Of a stretch of DNA of 64,000 bases, positions 8,269 to 17,115 are shown piece after piece. The stretch is from contig CAZYXV010000005.1 of NCBI GenBank assembly GCA_964651475.1, positions 108,365-172,364 of the forward strand, written 5' to 3'. A model generated the notes under the pieces. That model saw only the letters and a list, made by a program, of their open reading frames with translations. It was not told the origin of the DNA and ran no database searches. Origin of the DNA: JBGSMF01 sp964651475 (GTDB taxonomy: Bacteria > Chloroflexota > Anaerolineae > Fen-1058). Position 1 is the stretch's first letter. Each line of letters opens with the position of its first letter. Both the position numbers and the translations under genes were made by a program.

Positions 8269-9072
8269 TCACAAACCGGCCCTCACCGCGTTGCACAAGG
8301 CGCACGTTGCATCGTCGCACAACAAAGCCGCCGGGTCGGCTTGAATCAACTGTACTGCCGTCTCCACCAGGCTGCGCAGTGGAATGCGCTGCACCATAGC
8401 CAGCCCCAGTGTGACCTGCTGCGACATCCAGGCTAGGCGCGGGGCAATGGCGTTAAAGCCGCGCCGGCAGCCGGGATAATCTTGAAAGCGATAGGCGCGC
8501 TCGCCGTCTACCGTCCAGCGCACAAATTGCTTGCGCCCGGCCATTTTTTCGGCCAGGTGAATCGCCATATTGGCCGTATGATCGGCCCCCAGCAACAACA
8601 CGTCGCCGTGGTGATCGTGCAGCCAGTTCAGCGGCCCCCAGGCATCGGCGAGGGATTGCGCGGCGACGATCTCCGCGGCGTGCTGGCCCGCTGCAGCGAA
8701 TGACAACACGGGATGCGCGCTGCGCCGCGCCTGGGGCAGGCGGCGGAACGCTTCGGGCGCCGCTCCCAGGTCAGAGTGAACAGGCAAATCCGCGTGAAAC
8801 ATCTCGGCGCGCGCATTTTGTCCGTCCCGGTCAAAATAGTCCATACCATTATTCGGCGGCCCCTCCGGCGGCACGATCATCGTCTGGTACGTGAACGCCG
8901 GCATCACGACTGTGCCGCACGAAGCGACCAGCGCCCCAATCAGTGTCTCGGTTCCGCCGCGTAGTTCGCCAAACGCCCCCAACTCAATGTGCGCCAATAC
9001 TATGCTATTTGAATCCAGCCCTAACTCGCGCAGCCCTACAATCAAGTCTCGATAAGAGATGGGTTTCGCCAT
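8269..9072 (-). CDS. AAC(3)-family N-acetyltransferase
   Basis: A 267-residue member of the Antibiotic_NAT fold. Characteristic parts are IVLAHIELGAFGELRGG near the N-terminus, VVMPAFTYQTM, SDLGAAPEAFRRLPQARRS, HPVLSFAAAG and LLGADHTANMAIHLAE. Known members acetylate the 3-amino group of 2-deoxystreptamine aminoglycosides using acetyl-CoA; many environmental homologues have other or unknown substrates, so resistance is not implied. ATG 9072 is preceded by GGGAG at 6 bases. It lies 11 bases after the stop of the membrane-protein gene upstream, so they are probably co-transcribed. Confidence 0.85.
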   Translation of the reverse strand: MAKPISYRDLIVGLRELGLDSNSIVLAHIELGAFGELRGGTETLIGALVASCGTVVMPAFTYQTMIVPPEGPPNNGMDYFDRDGQNARAEMFHADLPVHSDLGAAPEAFRRLPQARRSAHPVLSFAAAGQHAAEIVAAQSLADAWGPLNWLHDHHGDVLLLGADHTANMAIHLAEKMAGRKQFVRWTVDGERAYRFQDYPGCRRGFNAIAPRLAWMSQQVTLGLAMVQRIPLRSLVETAVQLIQADPAALLCDDATCALCNAVRAGL

Positions 9073-9083
9073 AACCACTCCCT

Positions 9084-10007
9084 TCAGACAGCCCAGCGCT
9101 CACGGTACAAGGCCATTGCCGAGGCCCAACGCGCCAGCCGCGCCCACAGGCGCGCTGCGATGAATACTTGTTGCAGCCCAATGGCTGCCACGGCCCAGTT
9201 GAACGGCACGATCGGTGATACAATCTGATTGTACACCACAATCAACAAATAGCCCAATAAAAGCAGCGCCGCGTACAATCCAAACGCTCTCAATGGCTGG
9301 CCAAACGCAAAGCGGAACGCCTGCCCCAACGCCCAAAACACGTTACGCCGCCCCTCGCTCACAGCAATGACATACGCGTAATCAAACAGCGCCGCCGCCG
9401 CCAAATAAAACGCGAGCACGGGAAGCAAAACGAGCATGGCCCAGGCGCCTGCCCCCATCGCCCACAGCGCGGCGATGGCGGCCAGGCTCGATAGCGCGAT
9501 CAACGCCGCGAGCATGCCAAACAAAATCAGCAGCGCCACGAACGGCAGCGCCCAATGCCAGCAGCCCCACACAAAGCGCCGCCACATAAATCGTCCGTCG
9601 GCATAGATTTGGAGCGCGCCGCCCCCCACCAGCGCGCCGGGCAGCGCGGCCAGTTGAGCCAGCGCCAGCGCCGCCCCCAACAGCATCGCCGCGCTGACGA
9701 GCAATCCGGTGAACACCGCCGCCGGATCAGGTGACGCCGCCTGGCCTTCCGCGCCAATGTCCCCACCCAACTCTCCCCCCGACACGGCGAGCGCACTCGT
9801 GGACGGCTCGACGAGCGTCATCACGTCAAAGGTGCGCGCCAGGTCGCTGGCGGCCAGCCGACGGCTCAGGCTAAATGTCTGGTTTAGTTCGCTAAAGATG
9901 GGCAGGGTGATAATCAACGCGCCGACAAAATACATCGCAAACAAGATCGCCAGCGGCGCGGGAAACCGAATCGCGTCGCTCAATCCACGTTTGATGGCTT
10001 GCCACAT
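9084..10007 (-). CDS. Polytopic membrane protein, function unknown
   Basis: 307 residues with about six to seven hydrophobic segments (LAILFAMYFVGALIITLPIF; LLVSAAMLLGAALALAQLA; a long Ala/Leu-rich stretch; LYAALLLLGYLLIVVY). A roughly 60-residue soluble loop follows the first helix. I do not recognise the family. Start ATG 10007 has GGGAGGG five bases upstream. The gene sits between an M1 peptidase and an AAC(3)-like enzyme with gaps of under 20 bases, which suggests one transcript but gives no clear function. Confidence 0.7.
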   Translation of the reverse strand: MWQAIKRGLSDAIRFPAPLAILFAMYFVGALIITLPIFSELNQTFSLSRRLAASDLARTFDVMTLVEPSTSALAVSGGELGGDIGAEGQAASPDPAAVFTGLLVSAAMLLGAALALAQLAALPGALVGGGALQIYADGRFMWRRFVWGCWHWALPFVALLILFGMLAALIALSSLAAIAALWAMGAGAWAMLVLLPVLAFYLAAAALFDYAYVIAVSEGRRNVFWALGQAFRFAFGQPLRAFGLYAALLLLGYLLIVVYNQIVSPIVPFNWAVAAIGLQQVFIAARLWARLARWASAMALYRERWAV

Positions 10008-10023
10008 TGTCGCCCTCCCCAAT

Positions 10024-11916
10024 TTACATGCTGCCCAACGTGATAAACACGTTTTGCAGCCAGAACAAAATGCGGCTGCCAATGCGCAGCGCGGGCCATT
10101 GCGGTTCGAGCGTGCGGCTGTTATCGAGCGTGCTCAATTCCATCGCCAGCTTGCGCTGGGGGTCAATGTGCGCCCAGGCCAGCGGCGCGGCGCGGTTATA
10201 GGTGAATGTGCGCGCTGCCTTGCCGTCCCACATTTCGTCCATGCGCGTCCCGTCGGCAAACGCCACCTGCACATCTACCGGAAACGCCACGTCGCCCTTG
10301 CTGACCACGCTCACCTGTGAAGAGTAGATCCCATCGGGCTGGCGCTCGCTGGAGACCGACTCGACGGCGTATTCTAACACGCCCTCGCCATACACCGCCT
10401 GGTCAAAGAACCAGTCGAGGCGCTGGCCGCTCACCTCTTCAGCCACGGCGATGAAATCGCGGGTGCGCGGATGCTTGAACTGGTAACGCGCGTAATACGT
10501 TTGCATCACGCGCCAAAACACATCTTGGCCCAAAATGTTCTTTAGAGTAGTCAATACCACCACCGGCTTGGAATAGACTGCCACACCGTACTCTCCCCCC
10601 ACGCCAAACTCCCACGCTTTGCCGTAACTGGGCACGCGCGGGCCGGCCAGGTATTCCAGGCGGCGCATGTCAAAGTAACCGAACTTGACGAACGGCGAGC
10701 TCAACATGGACGCATTCCGCCCGTAGTAATGCGTGGCAGCTTCAATCGAGATGAAATCGGTCAATCCCTCGTCCAGCCACGGCTCTTCGGCTTCGTTGGT
10801 GGCCACCACCATGCCAAACCAGTTGTGGCCGGCTTCGTGCAGCGTCACCACCTCGGTTTCGTAAACGGCGCTGCCGGGCAACTGGGGGAGGCCCATCACA
10901 TTCACGCCGCCAGTAAAGAGCATTGGGTATTCCATGCCGCTGGCGCCGGTGGCAGCCGCCGGTGGATCCACGATTGTCATGCGCTTGTAGACATAGGGGC
11001 CAATGCGCTGCCCGTAAAATTCGAGCGCCTGCCCGGCGGCGGCAAAATATCGCTCAACATAGACGCGATGTTCAGGTTGATACAAAAGCACGAGTTCGAC
11101 ATCGCCGCAGGTGCGTGTGGCAGTTTGGTAATGGGGGCTGGCCGTCCACGCAAAGTCAATCACATCATCGGCGTGATACGTTTCCGTCTTGGTGCCATCG
11201 TCATTATCGTGGCTGGCTTGCGCAAAGCCCGTCGCGCCGACGACGAACGACTGCGGCACAGTGATGTTGACATCATACGTTCCAAAATCTGCAAAGAACT
11301 CGGCGTTGACGTGAAAGGGCCAACTGTGCCAGCCCAGGTCGTCGTAGACGGCGATTTTGGGGAACCATTGGCCGACCATGAAAAAATCGTCTTCCCACCA
11401 GCCTGTGCGGGCAAACACCCTGGGCAGTTGAGCGTGAAACCCAATGTCGAGCGAGATCGTCGCGCCAGGCTCAAGCGGCGTGGGCAGGGTCACGGTCATC
11501 ACGGTGCGGTCGGTGTTGTAGGTGATGCCTTCCCCTTTTCCTGTCAAGTCGAGGAGAGCATCGCCCATTCGCACGCCATCCACCTCGATCCAACCCAGTG
11601 CGTCCATGTCGGCCTGGTCGCCGCGCATCGCGCCGCCCCCTTCGCGCATAAAGGTGGTATCTGGCCCGGCAAATGCATTGAGGTACAGGTGAAACGGCAG
11701 CTCGCTCAACACATCAGGCGAAGCATTGACGTAGATCAGCGTTTCGGCGCCTTGCAGCGTTTTGGCCGCCGGATCGAGCGTGACGTCAATGCGATAGGAT
11801 GCAATCGCGGGCGGCCGCGAAGACTCGGCCTCGGCGGTATTCACTGGCGCGCCGATAGCGCCAATCAGCATGGCCACAATGAGCATCTCAGATAAATGAA
11901 CGTGACAGGTTTTCAT
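10024..11916 (-). CDS. Secreted M1-family zinc metallopeptidase
   Basis: A 630-residue protein with an N-terminal signal peptide (MLIVAMLIGAIGAPVNTAEA region). The zinc site is canonical: H360-E-A-G-H364 and E383 in WLDEG, matching HExxH-x18-E. An exopeptidase-type motif GASGMEYPML occurs about 20 residues earlier, standing for the GxMEN motif of aminopeptidases, but here with Glu-Tyr rather than Glu-Asn. The N-terminal domain is the beta-saddle typical of M1 enzymes. ATG 11916 is preferred for the signal peptide; an upstream TTG is possible. Probably an exported peptidase feeding on peptides. Confidence 0.85.
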   Translation of the reverse strand: MKTCHVHLSEMLIVAMLIGAIGAPVNTAEAESSRPPAIASYRIDVTLDPAAKTLQGAETLIYVNASPDVLSELPFHLYLNAFAGPDTTFMREGGGAMRGDQADMDALGWIEVDGVRMGDALLDLTGKGEGITYNTDRTVMTVTLPTPLEPGATISLDIGFHAQLPRVFARTGWWEDDFFMVGQWFPKIAVYDDLGWHSWPFHVNAEFFADFGTYDVNITVPQSFVVGATGFAQASHDNDDGTKTETYHADDVIDFAWTASPHYQTATRTCGDVELVLLYQPEHRVYVERYFAAAGQALEFYGQRIGPYVYKRMTIVDPPAAATGASGMEYPMLFTGGVNVMGLPQLPGSAVYETEVVTLHEAGHNWFGMVVATNEAEEPWLDEGLTDFISIEAATHYYGRNASMLSSPFVKFGYFDMRRLEYLAGPRVPSYGKAWEFGVGGEYGVAVYSKPVVVLTTLKNILGQDVFWRVMQTYYARYQFKHPRTRDFIAVAEEVSGQRLDWFFDQAVYGEGVLEYAVESVSSERQPDGIYSSQVSVVSKGDVAFPVDVQVAFADGTRMDEMWDGKAARTFTYNRAAPLAWAHIDPQRKLAMELSTLDNSRTLEPQWPALRIGSRILFWLQNVFITLGSM

Positions 11917-11985
11917 TGGTTTATACTTCTTTGCCAGGAGTCTAGCCACAGAGACCTGGTTGACTGACAAATCTAATTTTTACCG

Positions 11986-12025
11986 CAGAGACACAGAGAG
12001 CACAGAGAAGAGCTCTGTGTCTCTG
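11986..12025. repeat. CACAGAG-type inverted repeat
   Basis: A perfect 13-bp inverted repeat, CAGAGACACAGAG (11986-11998) with CTCTGTGTCTCTG (12013-12025), lies just downstream of the rRNA methyltransferase gene (stop at 12040) and may serve as its terminator. Related CACAGAG/CTCTGTG-rich sequences occur at 37575-37665 and 45253-45316. Confidence 0.65.
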
Positions 12026-12039
12026 TAGTTACGCTCAGG

Positions 12040-13428
12040 CTATTCCTGCATGATTTGCGCCAGTCCAGGCGGGCGGCGATTTTTGATAATGTCACCAGTT
12101 CGTTTGCCCCAGCCCAGTGGAAAGCCGTTCACCGTCACCAACACCCAGCCGGGGTTGCCGGGGACGCGCAGCGAGTCGCCGCGCAAGTATGCCGCCAGGC
12201 GCGGATCATCCGGCGCAAGGTCCAGCGACTGGCGAACGTCGGCGGGTGTGAGCGCCATGGCCAGCGCGTGCCCTGGCGCGAACACCTTGCCTTTCAGCGT
12301 GCCAATCCACCAGCCCCAGCGCACCACGCGCAGGCCATTCAGGTCGGGCGCGTTCGGCGGCGCAAGGTACACCTCGTGCCCAGCCTGCAAGAAACCAGCG
12401 GTTTCCCGCAAGCCCGGTTTCCGCAAATGCTCCTGGCAAAACTCGAGAAAACTCGCCGGGGCGAGGCCGCCGAGGTTTTCTTGGCAACAAGGTCTCTCTG
12501 TGCCCTCCGTCTTTCCGCGGCGCAACCTGGCGATAAAATGCCCTTCACCCACGCTGAGGTGAGGCCACAAGCGAACGGTGTTGATCAGCGCCGGGTTGCC
12601 ATCGGCCCACTCAGGGCGGCCCGCCGTAAAGCCCGGCGCACGTTCAATCGCCTCGATAGTAAAATCCCGGTGGCGCTGTAAAAAGCGCGCGATAGCGCCT
12701 TCGTTCTCGTCTGGCTCGAATGTGCACGTGCTGTAAACAATGACGCCGCCGGGGCGGACCAGTTGCGCGGCGGCATCGAGAATCATGCCCTGGCGCGCGG
12801 CGTCTGTTTTTATGCGACCCGGCTGCCATTCGGCGCGGGCCGGCTTGCTCTTGCGGAACATTCCCTGCCCGGAGCACGGCGCGTCCGCCAGCACGCGATC
12901 AAAATAGCCCGGCCAACGCGCCGCCAGGCGTTCGGGTGTCTCGTTGAGCACCACCGCGCACGTCACGCCGCAGCGTTCGAGGTTCATCGCCAGCGCGCGG
13001 GCGCGGCGAGGGTGTGTATCGTTGGCGACGAGCAAGCCCTGATTTTGCGTCAGCGCGGCGATGTGCGTAGACTTGCCGCCCGGCGCGGCGCACAGATCCA
13101 GCACCACCTCGCCAGGGTTCGGCGCCAAAATCTCGGCCGGCGCCATGGCGGATGGCTCTTGCACGTAATACACACCGGCGGCGTGACAAGGGTGGCGAGC
13201 CAACATAGCCTCGTTTGTCACCACGTAGCCGGTGGAACACCACGGCACGCGCTCCCAGGCAGGCAGGGGGTATGGGGTATTGGATAGTTCTCTGAGTGTG
13301 TTGAGACGAAGTCCGGCGCGCGGGGGAGAAGCGTAACTGGCAAGGAACGCAGGGAACTCGTCGCCCAGCAAGTGGGATAAACGCTGGAGGAAAGCAGGGG
13401 GCAAATCGGGCAGTGGCAAATCAATCAC
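12040..13428 (-). CDS. RsmF-type rRNA (cytosine-C5) methyltransferase
   Basis: A 462-residue SAM-dependent RNA m5C methyltransferase of the NOL1/NOP2/Sun family. SAM motif I is LDLCAAPGGKSTHIAAL; the two catalytic cysteines are in ADAPCSGQG and VYSTCTFEPDENE. The C-terminal third carries the PUA-like RNA-binding region of RsmF-type enzymes (LRVVRWGWWIGTLK...GWVLVTVNGFPLGWGK). The start GTG 13428 fits the usual N-terminus (LPPAFLQRLSHLLGDEF); no good Shine-Dalgarno is visible. Near residue 55 the stretch LSNTPYPLP shares a 14-base DNA match with an insertion in queA. Confidence 0.88.
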   Translation of the reverse strand: MIDLPLPDLPPAFLQRLSHLLGDEFPAFLASYASPPRAGLRLNTLRELSNTPYPLPAWERVPWCSTGYVVTNEAMLARHPCHAAGVYYVQEPSAMAPAEILAPNPGEVVLDLCAAPGGKSTHIAALTQNQGLLVANDTHPRRARALAMNLERCGVTCAVVLNETPERLAARWPGYFDRVLADAPCSGQGMFRKSKPARAEWQPGRIKTDAARQGMILDAAAQLVRPGGVIVYSTCTFEPDENEGAIARFLQRHRDFTIEAIERAPGFTAGRPEWADGNPALINTVRLWPHLSVGEGHFIARLRRGKTEGTERPCCQENLGGLAPASFLEFCQEHLRKPGLRETAGFLQAGHEVYLAPPNAPDLNGLRVVRWGWWIGTLKGKVFAPGHALAMALTPADVRQSLDLAPDDPRLAAYLRGDSLRVPGNPGWVLVTVNGFPLGWGKRTGDIIKNRRPPGLAQIMQE

Positions 13429-13456
13429 AGACAATCTTGTACGCCTGAAACGTCGC

Positions 13457-13783
13457 CTATCGCCGCCGGCGTCGGCGGGTGACGCCGCGCCACACGCGGC
13501 CATACCAGTAATAAGGATGGGTGGAACGATACACCGCGCCCTGAAAGTAACGCAGCCAGCGCCGCAGCCCGCGATACAGCACGGCCAGCAAGCCCATCCC
13601 CGCGCCGATGGCATACGACAACGGCTCGTCGAGCCACGCCACGGCGGCGGCCACGAACAGCGCCAGGATGGTCAGCGTGCTGACCAGGTGATTGCTCCGC
13701 GCACGGCCCAATGGCAAGAACAAGGTGAGCATTACGCCCAACACAAACGCACTCAGGCCCACGACAAAAGGGGAAATGTACAT
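13457..13783 (-). CDS. Small membrane protein, unknown
   Basis: 108 residues. ATG 13783 begins MYISPFVVGLSAFVLGVML, followed by a second hydrophobic pair (LTILALFVAAAVAWL; AIGAGMGLLAVLYRGL) and a basic tail ending in six arginines. Two to three membrane helices. Its start lies a few bases past the stop of the exonuclease gene. No family recognised; the basic C-terminus would face the cytoplasm by the positive-inside rule. Confidence 0.6.
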   Translation of the reverse strand: MYISPFVVGLSAFVLGVMLTLFLPLGRARSNHLVSTLTILALFVAAAVAWLDEPLSYAIGAGMGLLAVLYRGLRRWLRYFQGAVYRSTHPYYWYGRVWRGVTRRRRRR

Positions 13784-13790
13784 GCTCGGC

Positions 13791-14606
13791 TCACACGCGC
13801 CATCGCATTCCAACGGGGCAGTGATCGCTGCCCATCACGTCCGACATGATAAAGGCATCCACCGCTCGATCCAACGCTTCGGCCGCCACAAAGAAATAAT
13901 CAATCCGCCAGCCCACGTTCCGCTCCCTGGCCCGCATGGGTACCGACCACCAGGTATATTGCCCCGCCAGCTCGGGGTGAAAATGCCGAAAGGTGTCCAC
14001 ATAGCCCGCCTGCACCACCTGATCTATCCAGGCGCGTTCTTCCGGCAAAAAGCCGGTTGTTTTTTGGTTCTCTTTGGGATGCGCCAGGTCAATCTCTCGA
14101 TGAGCCGTGTTGACATCGCCGCAAAAGACGAGGCATTTCCCCTGGGCGCGCAACCGTTCACACGTGTCCAGGAAGGTGTTGTAAAACGCCAACTTGAAAG
14201 GCACGCGGCCGTGGTCGCGGCCGCCATTGGGAAAGTAACAATTGATCAGCGTGAATGTTGGATAGTGCGCAATGACGGTGCGCCCTTCACGGTCCAAGTC
14301 TTCGACGCCCAGGCCGTACTCTAGCGCCAGCGGTTCCGACCTGGTAAGCAAAGCCGTGCCGCTATAGCCCTTTTTGCTCCGGGACCCATTCCAAAAAGCG
14401 TGATAGCCAGAAGGCTGGGCCAGGTCAGCGGGCAATTCTGCCGCCCCGGCCCGGGTTTCTTGCAGGCACAGAACGTCCGGCGAGGCCGCGTTCAACCAAT
14501 CCAGGAATCCCTTTTTGTAAACAGCCCGCGCGCCGTTGACATTCCACGAAAGCAGCGTGATGGTCGTGGGCAGCTCGGCTGTGCGCTTACGTTTGCTCTT
14601 GGTCAT
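13791..14606 (-). CDS. xth: Exodeoxyribonuclease III (AP endonuclease)
   Basis: A 271-residue ExoIII/APE1-type nuclease acting on abasic sites and 3' ends in base-excision repair. Motifs: LLSWNVNGARA (Asn), VLCLQETRA (metal-binding Glu), NCYFPNGG, VFCGDVNTAHREIDLAHP (catalytic Asp and Asn), GWRIDYFFVA, and the final SDHCPVGMRW (catalytic His). Complete and of normal length. ATG 14606 is chosen over the GTG three codons upstream, with AGGAT about 9 bases away. It diverges from the hybrid kinase gene. Confidence 0.93.
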   Translation of the reverse strand: MTKSKRKRTAELPTTITLLSWNVNGARAVYKKGFLDWLNAASPDVLCLQETRAGAAELPADLAQPSGYHAFWNGSRSKKGYSGTALLTRSEPLALEYGLGVEDLDREGRTVIAHYPTFTLINCYFPNGGRDHGRVPFKLAFYNTFLDTCERLRAQGKCLVFCGDVNTAHREIDLAHPKENQKTTGFLPEERAWIDQVVQAGYVDTFRHFHPELAGQYTWWSVPMRARERNVGWRIDYFFVAAEALDRAVDAFIMSDVMGSDHCPVGMRWRV

Positions 14607-14678
14607 GATGTGCACATCCTATCATTTGCACTCGCAGCTTTATTTTACCACACGTTGCCGTTTATACATCTCGCACAT

Positions 14679-14710
14679 TATAACATTTCATACCCAAACG
14701 ATGGTATAAT
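14679..14710. promoter_or_regulatory. Overlapping divergent -10 elements
   Basis: A perfect TATAAT at 14705-14710 faces the hybrid kinase gene (about 90-base leader) and a second TATAAT on the minus strand at 14679-14684 faces xth. Neither has a clear -35 hexamer, so activators may be involved. Confidence 0.45.
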
Positions 14711-14805
14711 GTTTACATGCAGTTGGATAATGGCACGTCGCCAAACCCTGACGTGCATTCCCCCCCAGTTCAAGATCTTGCTCAATGCGCAAGGAGATAC
14801 AAGCC

Positions 14806-15960
14806 ATGGATGACGCGCAACTTGACCAGGCTCAAGGTGACATTTTGATTGTTGACGACACTTTGCCCAATCTACAGGTTCTATCCGCCATGTTGACCGA
14901 GCATGGCTACGAGGTGCGCGGCGCGCCGGATGGACCAACCGCGCTGATGATAGCGCATGCCAAGCCTCCAGATTTGATTCTGCTCGATATCCGCATGCCG
15001 GGGATGAACGGCTACGAGGTGCACCATCGCCTGAAAGACAAGCCCGAAACCCGCGACATCCCCGTGATTTATATCAGCGCGCTGGGCGACGTGGAGGATA
15101 AAGTCAGAGGCTTTGAACTGGGAGGAGTGGACTATATCGCCAAGCCATTTCAGGTAGAAGAGGTCCTGGCGCGGGTGCGGACCCACATCAGCTTGCACAA
15201 GTTGCAAACCCAATTGGAGCTCCAGGTCCGAGAACGCACCGCCGAACTGGTGCATGCCAACGCCAGGCTCAAAGCTGAAATTGCCGAACGCCAACGCGCA
15301 GAGGAGCAGGTCAAGGTCAGGCTGGATGAAAGAGAAGTGCTGCTTAAAGAGATTCACGACCGCGTCAAGAACAACATGCAAGCCATGATCAGCCTGCTTA
15401 ACCTTCAGGCCAGGTACATTCACGATGATCAAATACTCGGCCTGTTCAAAGAAAACCAGCGCCGCATCCACTCGATGGCGCTCGTCCACGATCTGTTTTA
15501 CCACTCCCCCGACCTGGCCAGGATTGACTTTGCAGGATACATTCGACAGACAATGCGAAATTTGTTTCATCAGTACAAGGTTGATTCGGGCGCCATCGCC
15601 GTACTGGTGGACGCGGAAGGCGTTTTCCTCGATCTCCGAGCCGCTATTCCGTGCGGCCTGATTGTCAACGAGTTGGTTTCCAATTGCATCCGCCACGCTT
15701 TTCCGCCTTCCCGAACCGCTCTTCCACGGGCAGGGGAAAAAGACAAAACAGACGAGATTTGCATAGAGATGCATCGGCAGGACGATCAGGTCGTGCTTAC
15801 AGTTGGAGACAATGGCGCAGGTTTTCCGGAGGACTTGGACTTTAGAAACGCGCCCTCCCTCGGCCTGCAATTGATCGTCGCTCTGACCGGACAACTGGCT
15901 GGCAATATTGAACTTGATCGCCACAGCGGGACGGCGTTCAAAATCACATTTAAAGCCTGA
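14806..15960 (+). CDS. Response regulator-histidine kinase hybrid (HisKA_2 type)
   Basis: 384 residues. An N-terminal receiver domain (DILIVDDTLPN; phospho-acceptor Asp in LILLDIRMPGMNGYE; conserved Lys in IAKPFQVEEVL) is joined by a coiled coil (about 140-185) to a HisKA_2 kinase. The phospho-His lies in LLKEIHDRVKNNMQAM; the usual second His of this motif is Asp here. The HATPase part shows NELVSNCIRHAF, VGDNGAGFP and LGLQLIVALTGQL. No membrane segment or input domain is present, so it is a cytoplasmic relay controlled by another kinase. Start ATG 14806 has AAGGAG nine bases upstream. No dedicated partner regulator lies nearby. Confidence 0.88.
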   Translation: MDDAQLDQAQGDILIVDDTLPNLQVLSAMLTEHGYEVRGAPDGPTALMIAHAKPPDLILLDIRMPGMNGYEVHHRLKDKPETRDIPVIYISALGDVEDKVRGFELGGVDYIAKPFQVEEVLARVRTHISLHKLQTQLELQVRERTAELVHANARLKAEIAERQRAEEQVKVRLDEREVLLKEIHDRVKNNMQAMISLLNLQARYIHDDQILGLFKENQRRIHSMALVHDLFYHSPDLARIDFAGYIRQTMRNLFHQYKVDSGAIAVLVDAEGVFLDLRAAIPCGLIVNELVSNCIRHAFPPSRTALPRAGEKDKTDEICIEMHRQDDQVVLTVGDNGAGFPEDLDFRNAPSLGLQLIVALTGQLAGNIELDRHSGTAFKITFKA

Positions 15961-16105
15961 CGCAGGCGATTTTGTGCGCAGGCACTTTCGCAAAGCGGAC
16001 GTTTTGGACAACGGGGAGAATCTAATCAAGATACTGGCGTTTGCGGATCAACTTGAAGCAGAGCAATCCCCCAGCCTGGCAGCGACGGCAAGCACATTTC
16101 AATTC

Positions 16106-16140
16106 AACCGGCTCGCCGCCTGACAAGCAGCAAGCCGGTT
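16106..16140. terminator. Possible bidirectional terminator
   Basis: AACCGGCT (16106-16113) pairs with AGCCGGTT (16133-16140) between the convergent ends of the hybrid kinase and greA genes. The loop is long (19 bases) and partly structured. The rest of 15961-16183 shows nothing else I can support. Confidence 0.4.
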
Positions 16141-16183
16141 AATCACCGCGGAGCAAAAAGAATAATTCCCCTCGCGCGCGATT

Positions 16184-16657
16184 TCATTCAATCGTTATAA
16201 TTGTAAAGCTGAAACGTCCCGCTGGCGCGTCAATGTCAACCGTGTCTCCCACTGCCTTGCCCAAGAGCGCCTTGCCCAGCGGGCTTTCGTGGCTGATTTT
16301 GCCTTTGCGCGGGTCGGCTTCAGCCGGCCCCACCAGCCAATACATCTCCGGTTCCGCGTCGCCTTCTCTCACTGTGATCTTGCTGCCGATTTTCACCAGG
16401 CCGTGCGCTTCCTGGCGCTCTTCTTCGATAATCGTAAAGTTGGCGAGGATGATCTCGAGCGTGCGGATACGGCCTTCCACAAAACCCTGCTCTTCTTTCG
16501 TGGCAATGTAATCGGCGTTCTCCGACAGGTCGCCTTGTTTGATGGCAAAGTGCAGCCGTTCGGCCAACTCTTGGCGTTTGGCTGTGGTGAGATAGGTCAG
16601 TTCTTCTTCGAGCTTTTGCTTGCCTGCCAAGGTCAGGTAATGAGGTTGATTATTCAT
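16184..16657 (-). CDS. greA: Transcription elongation factor GreA
   Basis: 157 residues. The N-terminal coiled coil carries the tip residues that stimulate RNA polymerase transcript cleavage, in KQGDLSENADYIATKEEQ (Asp and Glu conserved). The C-terminal FKBP-like domain runs to ISHESPLGKALLGKAVGD. ATG 16657 is preceded by AGGAG at 5 bases. It is the last gene of the pgpH-ybeY-dgkA-greA run. Confidence 0.95.
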   Translation of the reverse strand: MNNQPHYLTLAGKQKLEEELTYLTTAKRQELAERLHFAIKQGDLSENADYIATKEEQGFVEGRIRTLEIILANFTIIEEERQEAHGLVKIGSKITVREGDAEPEMYWLVGPAEADPRKGKISHESPLGKALLGKAVGDTVDIDAPAGRFSFTIITIE

Positions 16658-16714
16658 GCTTTCTCCTGCGATAGTCACCGGCCTTATTTTACCACATTTG
16701 CCGCCGTGTTCGTT

Positions 16715-17107
16715 TCAAAATCTAAAGAGCGCCGCCAGCCTGGCCCACAGAGGAGGCGCCAACACCAACAATCCTACCGTTACGCTGGTGATGGCGCCCA
16801 CCAACACCGCTGCGGCTGCCACGTCTTTGCCGACCCTGGCTAGCGGATGAATATCGGGGCTGGCCAAATCCACCACCGCCTCGAGCGCCGTGTTGACAAA
16901 CTCGGCCATCCACACCAATCCAATCACCGTCGCCAAGAGCGCCCACTGGATAGCGCCTAATCGCAGCCACGCACCCAGCACAATCACGCTCAGAGTCGCC
17001 ACGGTGTGAACCCATGCGTTGCGTTGGGTGCGCAGCATGTAGAACAAGCCGGCAAAAGCGTGGCGAAAACTGTCGAGGCGGCTGCGGCTGCGGTGTGGAG
17101 CGGTCAT
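16715..17107 (-). CDS. dgkA: Diacylglycerol/undecaprenol kinase
   Basis: A 130-residue integral membrane kinase with three hydrophobic helices. The family signature is EFVNTALEAVVDLAS followed by HPLARVGKDVAAAAVLV, containing the Glu and Asp needed for activity. Gram-positive-type members phosphorylate undecaprenol, recycling the cell-wall lipid carrier, so UndK is the alternative name. It starts 8 bases after ybeY, a common pairing in many bacteria. Confidence 0.9.
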   Translation of the reverse strand: MTAPHRSRSRLDSFRHAFAGLFYMLRTQRNAWVHTVATLSVIVLGAWLRLGAIQWALLATVIGLVWMAEFVNTALEAVVDLASPDIHPLARVGKDVAAAAVLVGAITSVTVGLLVLAPPLWARLAALFRF

Positions 17108-17115
17108 TCACATAC

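Noticed and set aside
8269..9072. Calling the AAC(3)-family gene an aminoglycoside resistance gene
   Set aside because: The fold is clear, but many environmental members do not act on antibiotics and no resistance context is present.
10729..11895. A 388-residue plus-strand frame opposite the M1 peptidase
   Set aside because: Shadow of the peptidase; composition is not protein-like.
14881..16029. A 382-residue minus-strand frame opposite the hybrid kinase
   Set aside because: The kinase has all expected motifs on the plus strand; the antisense product has none.
15908..16123. A 71-codon plus-strand frame overlapping the end of the hybrid kinase
   Set aside because: Overlaps the conserved kinase C-terminus, has no ribosome-binding site and no recognisable domain.
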